DNA from: Candidatus Zixiibacteriota bacterium
GTDB lineage: Bacteria > Zixibacteria > MSB-5A5 > GN15 > FEB-12
Assembly (NCBI GenBank): GCA_034439475.1
Contig: JAWXAN010000025.1
Location: 1 to 63,752, forward strand
Direction: 5' to 3'
Length of the DNA: 63,752 bases
In this document: piece after piece, positions 8,645-15,428 of the stretch
Layout: every line of letters starts with the position of its first letter
How positions within the stretch are numbered: the first letter of the stretch is position 1
Notes under the pieces: model-generated
The model's database searches: none
Seen by the model: the letters and a program-made list of their open reading frames with translations, nothing else
Told to the model about the DNA's origin: nothing
Translations under genes and position numbers: made by a program

Positions 8645-9667
8645 TTACTTGAACTGCTGGAGGAAGCGGACATTGTTATTGAAAAAGAGGCGGATGTCAT
8701 TGATTTTGTATTTGAGCATCGCCACCCGTTCCACACCCATTCCGAAGGCATAGCCGGTGTATTTTTCTGAATCATATCCCGCCCGCTCAAGCACATTCGG
8801 ATGGATCATGCCGCATCCGAGAATTTCCAGCCACCCTGAATATTTGCACAATTGGCAGCCTTTGCCGCTACATAGAAAACACGATATGTCGACTTCGGCT
8901 GACGGTTCTGTAAAAGGAAAGTATGACGGACGAAATTTGAGTTTGAGTTTTTCGCCGAAAAAGGAATGGCAGAACGCAACCAGCGCGCCTTTGAGGTCGG
9001 CCATTGAGACTCCTTCATCGACAAGAAAGCCGTCGACCTGATGAAATGAAACATGGGCGCGGGTGGAAACGGCTTCGTTGCGAAAGGTCTTGCCTGGAGT
9101 AATAATCTTAATGGGCGGCTTGAGATCTTTGCGTCGTTCAAGTTCACGAGCCTGCACCGGAGTTGTGTGCGTTCGCAATAGCCGTCCCCCATCGACAAAG
9201 AATGTATCCTGCATATCGCGCGCGGGATGGTCGGGCGGAAAGTTCAGCGCCTCGAAATTATAATAATCGGTTTCTATATGCGGGCCATGAGCAATCTCGA
9301 ATCCCATACCATAAAATGTCCGGCAGATTTCGCCCATAACCTGATTGACCACATGAATCGCGCCAATCTTCTGGCCTGTTCCGGGCAAAGTCGGATCAAA
9401 GGACGAATCAGATGTTTTGGTTTCAAACTGCGCAGAAGCTTCGGCTATTTTTTCAGCCAAAAGCAATCGGACGGCATTTGCTTTGGCCCCGGTTGTCTTC
9501 TTCTCTTCGACAGAGAGGTCTTTGAGGCTTTTGAGGATTTCGGTGAGTTCGCCTTTACGGCCAAGATAGCGGATCTCAAGTTCTTTAAGCGATTCGAGCG
9601 AACCGGCAGTACCGATTCGCTCGAGAGCTTGAGCTTCTAATGTATTCACCTCGTCAGAGAGCGACAT
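8645..9667 (-). CDS. pheS: Phenylalanyl-tRNA synthetase alpha subunit
   Basis: 340 aa. It has the N-terminal coiled coil and then the class II core: HPARDMQDTFFVDG, LLRTHTTPVQAR (motif 2 area), FFPFTEPSAE-like segment (SYFPFTEPSAEVDIS) and the motif 3 sequence GYAFGMGVERVAMLKY. It catalyses phenylalanine activation and transfer. The FLCSGKGCQLCKYSGW insertion carries four cysteines, a zinc-like knuckle found in many PheS proteins. It lies 32 nt after rplT. No attenuator or T-box fits in that gap, so expression probably follows the upstream ribosomal genes. Confidence 0.97.
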   Translation of the reverse strand: MSLSDEVNTLEAQALERIGTAGSLESLKELEIRYLGRKGELTEILKSLKDLSVEEKKTTGAKANAVRLLLAEKIAEASAQFETKTSDSSFDPTLPGTGQKIGAIHVVNQVMGEICRTFYGMGFEIAHGPHIETDYYNFEALNFPPDHPARDMQDTFFVDGGRLLRTHTTPVQARELERRKDLKPPIKIITPGKTFRNEAVSTRAHVSFHQVDGFLVDEGVSMADLKGALVAFCHSFFGEKLKLKFRPSYFPFTEPSAEVDISCFLCSGKGCQLCKYSGWLEILGCGMIHPNVLERAGYDSEKYTGYAFGMGVERVAMLKYKINDIRLFFNNNVRFLQQFK

Positions 9668-9699
9668 AGGTATCAGAAATTATTTAACGGCTCGCCGCC

Positions 9700-10053
9700 T
9701 TAATGGCTGGCCGCCGCCATTTGAGCCAGCGACGAGAATGTAGCCATATCGCGCGCGGCTATATCGGCAAGCGCCTTACGATCGAGTGTGACGCCAGCTT
9801 TTTTAAGGCCGTTCATCAGGGTCGAATAATTTGTGCCGTTCATTTTAGCGGCGGCGGAGATACGAGCAATCCACAACTGGCGGAACTCGCGTTTGCGCAC
9901 GCGGCGGTCGCGGTAGGCATAACGGAGACCGCGATGGACGGTTTCGAGGGCAGTGCGATAAAGATTCGCACGACCGTTCATATTTCCTTTGGCTCTTTCG
10001 AGAATTTTTTTGTGTCTCTGATGGGCAGCGACATTATTTTTTGCGCGTGGCAT
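9700..10053 (-). CDS. rplT: Ribosomal protein L20
   Basis: 117 aa, standard length. Starts [18 protein letters not shown] and has the basic linker [21 protein letters not shown] and globular tail of L20 (motif split: key residues are RDRR and QLWI). L20 binds 23S rRNA early in 50S assembly and in several bacteria represses its own operon by binding a leader mRNA. It follows rpmI by 38 nt in the conserved infC-rpmI-rplT order. Confidence 0.98.
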   Translation of the reverse strand: MPRAKNNVAAHQRHKKILERAKGNMNGRANLYRTALETVHRGLRYAYRDRRVRKREFRQLWIARISAAAKMNGTNYSTLMNGLKKAGVTLDRKALADIAARDMATFSSLAQMAAASH

Positions 10054-10091
10054 TGCTCAACTTCTCCTTCGTGACTATAACGATGCCGTGC

Positions 10092-10286
10092 CTAATACGG
10101 CAACATGTGGGAAACTGTGTTCCAATCGGCGCTTGAAATCAAGGCCTGTTTGCGAAGATTCCGTTTCCGTTTGGAGGTCATCTTCGTCAGGATATGCGTG
10201 GCAAACGCTTTGCGGCGCTTGATTTTGCCGCTTCCGGTTTTTTTGAACCGCTTAGCCGCCGCGCGTTTGGTTTTCAGTTTCGGCAT
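10092..10286 (-). CDS. rpmI: Ribosomal protein L35
   Basis: 64 aa, exactly the family size, when started at ATG 10286 ([14 protein letters not shown]). The start is set by AGAGGA 6 nt upstream; the open frame extends 15 codons further to 10331 but those residues do not belong to L35. Very basic, with [14 protein letters not shown] typical of the family. Sits in the large ribosomal subunit. A 115-nt gap with AT-rich hairpins separates it from infC. Confidence 0.97.
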   Translation of the reverse strand: MPKLKTKRAAAKRFKKTGSGKIKRRKAFATHILTKMTSKRKRNLRKQALISSADWNTVSHMLPY

Positions 10287-10383
10287 CGTAAATCCTCTAT
10301 TTCTCAGACCAAATAATTCTACTCTATTCAAGCTGTCATTTTATGACAGATTTTTAATATACAAGCTTCCATAAAACCGCGCA

Positions 10384-10410
10384 AAAGAATAATGATGATT
10401 ATTATTCTTT
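10384..10410 (-). promoter_or_regulatory. AT-rich hairpin between infC and rpmI
   Basis: AAAGAATAAT and ATTATTCTTT form a 10-bp stem with a 7-nt loop overlapping the infC stop codon. A second small hairpin (CTGTCA-TTTTA-TGACAG) follows about 40 nt on. In relatives of this operon the L20 control element sits here, so an attenuator or pause site is possible. No GC core, so a full terminator is unlikely. Confidence 0.35.
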
Positions 10411-11031
10411 TTTCGCACCAATTTCAGCCCCAACCTCGTTGTCGTCAGCATTGTGAGCCTCGCCACCAACCAGCTCATCTTTGCTGTCCGCCTTGGGTTT
10501 ATGCGCTTTTTTCATTATGTCCGGCTTGGGATTCATAACTGTCGCCATGGTCTGCCCTTCCATTTTGGGTTCCATTTCGACATTGGCAATATCTGATAGC
10601 TCTTTGATTATCCTATCCATAATCGCGCGCCCGAATTCCACATGGGCCATTTCGCGGCCCCGGAACATGACCATCGCCCGGATTTTACAGCCGGAAAGCA
10701 AAAATTCCCGCAGATGTTTGGTCTTGAAATCAAAATCATGGTCGTCTATTTTGGGGCGGTAACGCATTTCCTTCATCTGGAAGGTGTGCTGTTTCTTTTT
10801 GGCGGTCTTGTCCTTTTTGGAAAGCTCGTATTTATACTTCCCAAAATCCATTATCCGGCAAACAGGCGGACGGCTGTCAGGAGAGACCTCGACAAGATCA
10901 AGTCCAAGGTCATGCGCCCGCTGTAGGGCTTCGGCGGTCGGCAGTATGCCGACTTGTTCGCCGTCAGATCCGATTAGACGAACGGGTGTCACTTTGATGC
11001 GATTATTGATACGAATTTCTTTAGTTGCTAT
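10402..11031 (-). CDS. infC: Translation initiation factor IF-3
   Basis: 209 aa from an ATA start at 11031. Family sequence begins upstream of the first ATG/GTG: codons read (M)ATKEIRINNRIKVTPVRLIG, exactly the IF-3 N-terminus, and GGAGG lies 5 nt before the ATA (11037-11041). An in-frame stop at 11050-11052 rules out a distant ATG. The rest has both domains (N: LIGSDGEQVGI..DLVEVSP; C: EMRYRPKIDDHDF). IF-3 ejects initiator complexes on non-AUG codons; E. coli infC uses AUU and is thereby autoregulated. The same logic fits here. An acidic, low-complexity tail after about residue 180 is longer than usual. It starts 18 nt after thrS. Confidence 0.95.
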   Translation of the reverse strand: MATKEIRINNRIKVTPVRLIGSDGEQVGILPTAEALQRAHDLGLDLVEVSPDSRPPVCRIMDFGKYKYELSKKDKTAKKKQHTFQMKEMRYRPKIDDHDFDFKTKHLREFLLSGCKIRAMVMFRGREMAHVEFGRAIMDRIIKELSDIANVEMEPKMEGQTMATVMNPKPDIMKKAHKPKADSKDELVGGEAHNADDNEVGAEIGAKKE

Positions 11032-11049
11032 GCGTTCCTCCGATATTTC

Positions 11050-12984
11050 TTAGTTGCCTTTTGTGGCGGTTCCCTTGCTCAGAATTTCTTCCTTAATCAT
11101 GTTAACAGCCGCTTCGGCCGGCTGAATCCCAATGTCGCCTGTGCCGTGCTTTCGTACAGCGACCGAGTTGGCTGAGGCTTCGCGCCCACCAACGATAAAC
11201 ATATACGGCGTCTTTTGCAATTCGGCATCGCGGATTTTTGCGCCAATTTTTTCGGAACGAGTGTCAATTTCGGCCCGAATCCGGTCCTTCCGCATCATTT
11301 CAACCAGTTCTTTGCCATACGGGATTTGATCGTCAGTAATCGGCAAAACCTTGACTTGGGTCGGAGCAAGCCACAACGGGAAATCACCGGCATAATGTTC
11401 AATTAGGACGCCAAAAAACCTTTCTATCGACCCAAGCAATGCCCGATGAATCATATATGGCCGCTTGGGTTGACCATCGCGATTGACATATGTCAGATCG
11501 AAGCGCTCAGGCAGACTGAAATCAAACTGAATCGTCGAGCACTGCCAACTTCGTCCAATGGCGTCCTTGATCAGAATATCAATCTTAGGACCATAGAATG
11601 CCCCGTCTCCGGCATTTATACCAAAAGGAAGGCCAGATTTTTCCAATGCACCGCGAAGACCATTCTCTGCCCTCGTCCAATCGGCATCTTCACCAATAGC
11701 TTTGGCCGGTTTGGTCGAGATGTTTATCTGGTAGTCTGTAAACCCGAAGGACTTGAGAATGTGGACGCAGAATTGCAAGAGCCATACAAGTTCGTCTTCC
11801 ATTCCCTCCTGCGTTACAAAGTGATGGGCGTCGTCCTGAGTAAACCCGCGAACCCTCATGAGTCCATGCAGTACCCCGGCTCTCTCGTAACGGTAGACTG
11901 TTCCCAGTTCCGCCCATCGGAGCGGCAGATCCCGATACGACCAGTGCCGGGCTTTATACATTTGAATATGGAAAGGGCAGTTCATCGGTTTAAGCTGATA
12001 TTTGCGCTCATCGACATCCATTGGAGCGAACATACTGTCGGTGTAGAAGTTGGTATGCCCGCTTTTTTTCCACAAAATCCTGTTTGCGATATGCGGTGAA
12101 TAAACCAATTCATAGCCATTACGCTGATGTTCTTCCCGCCAGAAATTTTCAATTTCGTTTCGGATGCGCGAGCCACGGGGCAGCCAGAGAATTAGTCCGG
12201 CGCCGACTTCTTCGGTAACGGTGTACAATTCAAGTTGTTTGCCGAGCATGCGATGGTCGCGCTTTTTGGCCTCTTCCTGGCGATGGACATATTCATCGAG
12301 CATTGCTTTTTTGGGAAATGAAACACCGTATATGCGCTGGAGCATCGCCCGCTTTTCATCGCCGCGCCAGTACGCGCCCGAGGTGGCTATCAATTTGACC
12401 GCTTTGATTATTCCAGTTTTGGGGATATGCGGTCCCCGGCATAAATCTTCAAAGCGCGACTGATAATAGAATGTGACGGTTTCGCCTTCGATCCCTTCTA
12501 GGAGTTCGGCTTTATACGGTGCGTTCCTTTTGCGAAAATAGTCTACTGATTCGAGACGGTTTTTTACTTCGCAGCGGAATGGGGCATTTTCTTCGACAAT
12601 CTCAGCCATGCGCTTTTCGATTTTGAGAAGGTCTTCGGGTGAGAAGGGCTTTTCGACATCGAAGTCATAATACCAGCCCTCGTCGATGGGAGGGCCGATT
12701 GCAAGTTTCACCCCCGGAAAAAGTTCCTGTACGGCTTGTGCCATTATATGCGAACTGGAATGCCAGAAGACTTCTTTTCCTTCGGCAGAATCAAAAGTCA
12801 AAATCTGGACCGGGGCATTTTGTGGAATAGGATAGGAGAGATCACGGATTATGCCGTCGACCTTGACAGCCACAGCATCTTTAGCCAACCGGGGTGAAAT
12901 AGACTCAGCGATTTGATAGCCGGTCGTGCCGGCCTGATAGTCCCGCACTGAACCGTCGGGCAACTGGATTTGAACTTGCGACAT
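11050..12984 (-). CDS. thrS: Threonyl-tRNA synthetase
   Basis: 644 aa, full length. Domain order: TGS (1-60, VQIQLPDGSVRDYQAG), the editing domain with HSSSHIMAQA near residue 75 and the conserved zinc/editing Cys region (ATSGAYWRGDE), the class II catalytic core (KPMNCPFHIQMYK; GLMRVRGFTQDDAH; GSIERFFGVLIEHYAG motif 3), and the anticodon-binding C-terminus. It charges tRNA-Thr and edits Ser-tRNA-Thr. The gene lies 76 nt after tRNA-Val and probably shares its promoter. I see no T-box or operator mimic in that gap. Confidence 0.97.
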   Translation of the reverse strand: MSQVQIQLPDGSVRDYQAGTTGYQIAESISPRLAKDAVAVKVDGIIRDLSYPIPQNAPVQILTFDSAEGKEVFWHSSSHIMAQAVQELFPGVKLAIGPPIDEGWYYDFDVEKPFSPEDLLKIEKRMAEIVEENAPFRCEVKNRLESVDYFRKRNAPYKAELLEGIEGETVTFYYQSRFEDLCRGPHIPKTGIIKAVKLIATSGAYWRGDEKRAMLQRIYGVSFPKKAMLDEYVHRQEEAKKRDHRMLGKQLELYTVTEEVGAGLILWLPRGSRIRNEIENFWREEHQRNGYELVYSPHIANRILWKKSGHTNFYTDSMFAPMDVDERKYQLKPMNCPFHIQMYKARHWSYRDLPLRWAELGTVYRYERAGVLHGLMRVRGFTQDDAHHFVTQEGMEDELVWLLQFCVHILKSFGFTDYQINISTKPAKAIGEDADWTRAENGLRGALEKSGLPFGINAGDGAFYGPKIDILIKDAIGRSWQCSTIQFDFSLPERFDLTYVNRDGQPKRPYMIHRALLGSIERFFGVLIEHYAGDFPLWLAPTQVKVLPITDDQIPYGKELVEMMRKDRIRAEIDTRSEKIGAKIRDAELQKTPYMFIVGGREASANSVAVRKHGTGDIGIQPAEAAVNMIKEEILSKGTATKGN

Positions 12985-13060
12985 TCTTCCTTATCATATC
13001 GAGTAACTCTCGCAGAAAGCCGCAACCTGTAGACTTCGGCCTTCTGTCTGTCATGTCAAA

Positions 13061-13137
13061 TGGTGGGCGATACTGGAATCGAACCAGTGACCCCTTGCAT
13101 GTCAAGCAAGTACTCTAACCATCTGAGCTAATCGCCC
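13061..13137 (-). tRNA. tRNA-Val(GAC)
   Basis: Full cloverleaf: acceptor GGGCGAT/ATCGCCC, D arm GCTC...GAGT, anticodon stem CTTGC/GCAAG around loop TTGACAT (anticodon GAC), T arm ACTGG-TTCGAAT-CCAGT, discriminator A, and an encoded CCA (13061-13063). 77 nt with CCA. It heads the thrS operon and has its own strong promoter. Confidence 0.97.
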
Positions 13138-13187
13138 ATTAACTTTCAACTATCTGCCGCAACTTTTCTTTGGTTGGCAGGACGAAA

Positions 13188-13216
13188 AGTATAAATCGAC
13201 CGACGATGAATGTCAA
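13188..13216 (-). promoter_or_regulatory. Sigma70 promoter of tRNA-Val/thrS operon
   Basis: On the minus strand TTGACA (13211-13216) and TATACT (13188-13193) are separated by exactly 17 nt. Start of transcription would be near 13181, leaving a leader of about 44 nt before the tRNA. It is the best housekeeping promoter in the window. Confidence 0.88.
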
Positions 13217-13317
13217 TCGCTATTTTAGACCATTGTTAGGATGAAACCGTTGGTATTTAGCAGCTTAGGAAATTCATGGGGTGAATAGAAGGGGTGAAGA
13301 CGAAACTCATACGAATC

Positions 13318-14202
13318 TCAATTGAGACCGGCCAGTGTTATGAACGTCTCTGCCTTCAAGTATTCATCATGAAGCATTTGCCCATAGGCTTCCATTTCAT
13401 GGGCTGAAATATCAAGATATTCCATCACGGCCTTATCTGGCGAGCCAACCAGAAAGGCATCCTCATCTTTATAGAATGTTTTCTTTGCGATCGAGTTGGC
13501 AAGGTTGACGAGATAGGGCATGGAGTCAGCGGCTGTGCTCTGTTGAGGATGATGATGAAAAGTAATTGCCTCAATGAGCTTGGCAGGAAGCTTCCACTGG
13601 CTTGTCAGCAATGTGCCTATCTGACAGTGGTTGTATCCCAGTATACGCTCCTCGATTTCATAATTGGGCGCCACCCGGTCCTTCATACGTTCTTCGTTAA
13701 ATTTCAGATAGGCATCAGGGAGAAATCCGCAGACGACAATTTTCCCGATGTCATGGAGCAATCCGCTTGAGAATGCCGCATCGGGATCGACAATCCCTCG
13801 GGTTTTGATTGCTCGAGCAAGGATACGGCTGCAAAAAGCGGTCGCAAGCGAATGTCTCCAAAATTTTTCCTGATATTCTTCGTCGACATTTTTCCCTTTG
13901 AACATCTCAAGCACCGATGCTGAGAGAACGAGATTTCGGATGGCCTCCATGCCCACAATCACAACGGCCTGTTTGACTGAATCAATCTCGCGCGAGAGTC
14001 CATAAAATGCAGAGTTGGTCAGTTTGAGAACTTTGACCGACATAGCCGGGTCCTCGGCTAAAATCGATGCCACCTGTGTGGCCGAAGCGTTTGGCGAGCT
14101 GATGACTTTCTGGATTTGATGAAAGACTATCGGTGGGGTCGGGAGATTTCTAATATTGGAAACAACTTGCTTGACCCGGCTATCGATTGTAACTGTTATC
14201 AT
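13318..14202 (-). CDS. HDOD domain signalling protein
   Basis: 294 aa. Residues about 15-215 form an HDOD domain (LPTPPIVFHQIQKVISSP; AEDPAMSVKVLKLTNSAFYG; VVIVGMEAIRNLVL). Unlike many HDOD proteins it retains HD-like metal positions, WRHSLATAF and GLLHDIGK, so residual phosphohydrolase activity cannot be excluded. HDOD proteins serve as signalling hubs, often for motility or c-di-GMP. It lies 15 nt after the FlgM-like gene, at the end of the fliD-fliS run, which suggests a flagellar link. Precise role unknown. Confidence 0.85.
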   Translation of the reverse strand: MITVTIDSRVKQVVSNIRNLPTPPIVFHQIQKVISSPNASATQVASILAEDPAMSVKVLKLTNSAFYGLSREIDSVKQAVVIVGMEAIRNLVLSASVLEMFKGKNVDEEYQEKFWRHSLATAFCSRILARAIKTRGIVDPDAAFSSGLLHDIGKIVVCGFLPDAYLKFNEERMKDRVAPNYEIEERILGYNHCQIGTLLTSQWKLPAKLIEAITFHHHPQQSTAADSMPYLVNLANSIAKKTFYKDEDAFLVGSPDKAVMEYLDISAHEMEAYGQMLHDEYLKAETFITLAGLN

Positions 14203-14217
14203 GTGCGGTTCTCTTAG

Positions 14218-14535
14218 TTAACGTTCATAGTCAATTGTGTCAGCTATTGATCCAGCGATCTTTGACAGTAATTTCTTATCAGCATAAAATCCGTTTTCTA
14301 CCCGGCGTTTTACTATCTCAATAGCTGTTTGTCGAATCTCACGAATCGACTTTTCCTTAATGGCGCGCTGTCCCTGGAGTACAAAGCGAGCCGGTTCGTA
14401 GTCATTTTCGCCGCCGTCAACTTCTCGTGTAGCTTTATCACCCGCGGTTGCCTTTTTTGTAAGTTCTGACAAGCTCTCGCGCATATTGGCCAGTTTATCT
14501 GTTTTTCCTTTGGCCGAATGTTTACTGTTTGCCAT
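14218..14535 (-). CDS. FlgM-like anti-sigma28 candidate
   Basis: 105 aa from ATG 14535, which overlaps the end of the preceding chaperone frame by 14 nt. The N-terminal half is polar and disorder-prone; the C-terminal half (IREIRQTAIEIVKRRVENG, then FYADKKLLSKIAGSIAD) has the two helices by which FlgM grips sigma28. FlgM keeps FliA silent until it is exported through the finished hook. Size, composition and its place beside fliS/fliD fit. Similarity to known FlgM is faint, so treat the name as a working guess. A start at 14565 is also open but has no ribosome site. Confidence 0.5.
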   Translation of the reverse strand: MANSKHSAKGKTDKLANMRESLSELTKKATAGDKATREVDGGENDYEPARFVLQGQRAIKEKSIREIRQTAIEIVKRRVENGFYADKKLLSKIAGSIADTIDYER

Positions 14536-14973
14536 CGACGAACTGCGCGGTGGTGACGGAGTCATTGAGATACTGCATTATTTTATCGCTGGTGCGGAGG
14601 TCATCGAGTTCATGCTTTATCCGTTGGTGGCGATCAAGGACATAGGCTTCATTCTCGCTCACCAATGTGATATTTTTCTTTACCAATGTCACGATACAAT
14701 TGATTGTCTTTTTGATTTCAGGGTGGGCCGATGCCACTCGGAACATCTGTTTGTTTTGATCGCAAAGGACATTGAGCTTTTCTTCGGAATCCTTTATACG
14801 CCGCTGACACCTTTCAATCTCGGCATACAGTCGAGAAGGTGATCGTCCTTGTCAAATCGGATCAGATCTCGCTGTTTATCCAACAGAATGTAAAGCGACT
14901 GGTAAAAGGAATACTCGTCTTTGAGGAGCGTCAGCAAATCGCGTTCAAGCTGGGTGATGGCATTTGTTGTCAT
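14522..14973 (-). pseudogene. FliT/FlgN-like chaperone gene with a frameshift
   Basis: Two frames together make one all-helical flagellar chaperone. Frame 1 starts at ATG 14973 (TAAGGAA ribosome site) and reads MTTNAITQLERDLLTLLK, then EYSFYQSLYILLDKQRDL, ending sensibly at HLLD (codon 48, 14830-14832). Frame 2 continues from TAT at 14827: YAEIERCQRRIKDSEEKL to the stop at 14522. Only two bases (14828-14829) lie between, so one base is missing relative to an intact gene. Without a shift translation stops at 14794 after 59 aa. Third position in fliD-fliS-X points to FliT; the fold is shared with FlgN. There is no homopolymer at the site. Assembly error, real mutation and recoding are all possible. 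Confidence 0.75.
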
Positions 14974-14982
14974 AATCTTTCC

Positions 14983-15420
14983 TTACGCTGATGTGCTGAA
15001 TGGCCCGACAGCTTCAATAACAGCGGCGCGCGGTGATGGCTTAGCTGTTACGGTTTGTTGGATATTCAATTCCGACCAACCGGCTCTCATGGTGCGGAGA
15101 ATCTTTACGTTGTCATTTATACACACTATATCTTTTGTTGCCTGAGCAAGATCGGTTTGGGTAATGATAAAAGTATAGAGTTTGCCGAGATTGTCCGCAA
15201 CTTCCCCCCCGTGTTCGAAATCGAGCGTGGTGTAGAGATGGGTCACACACCGTCGCGCCTGCTCCATGCATTTAGCAGCGGCTTCCGTTTCTTCCCGCTC
15301 ACAACAATTCCCGGCCTCGGTAAAAGCATGTATCGCGCCGTCGTATACTTGGAGGATAAGCTCCAGCTGGGACTTTCCGACCACTTCGCTTTGTCTGTAG
15401 TTTTTCAATTTACCTTCCAC
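14983..15420 (-). CDS. fliS: Flagellar export chaperone FliS
   Basis: 145 aa. Typical FliS helices: LKNYRQSEVVGKSQLELILQ (the -Y-x-x-x-x-V..P/Q-x-E-L-I/L pattern), VYDGAIHAF, then LYTTLDFEHGGEVADNLGKL. FliS binds the disordered flagellin C-terminus and carries it to the FlhA export gate. It lies 8 nt after fliD, and fliS then leads into the frameshifted chaperone gene. The C-terminal tail after about residue 120 extends slightly beyond typical FliS. Confidence 0.93.
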   Translation of the reverse strand: MEGKLKNYRQSEVVGKSQLELILQVYDGAIHAFTEAGNCCEREETEAAAKCMEQARRCVTHLYTTLDFEHGGEVADNLGKLYTFIITQTDLAQATKDIVCINDNVKILRTMRAGWSELNIQQTVTAKPSPRAAVIEAVGPFSTSA

Positions 15421-15428
15421 GAACGCTC

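Noticed and set aside
11446-12099. Plus-strand open frame of 217 codons opposite thrS
   Set aside because: Longest antisense frame, but covers invariant thrS motifs and has no recognisable domains.
12985-13060. T-box or operator-type leader for thrS
   Set aside because: Too short, no T-box sequence and no tRNA-like mimic other than the true tRNA-Val.
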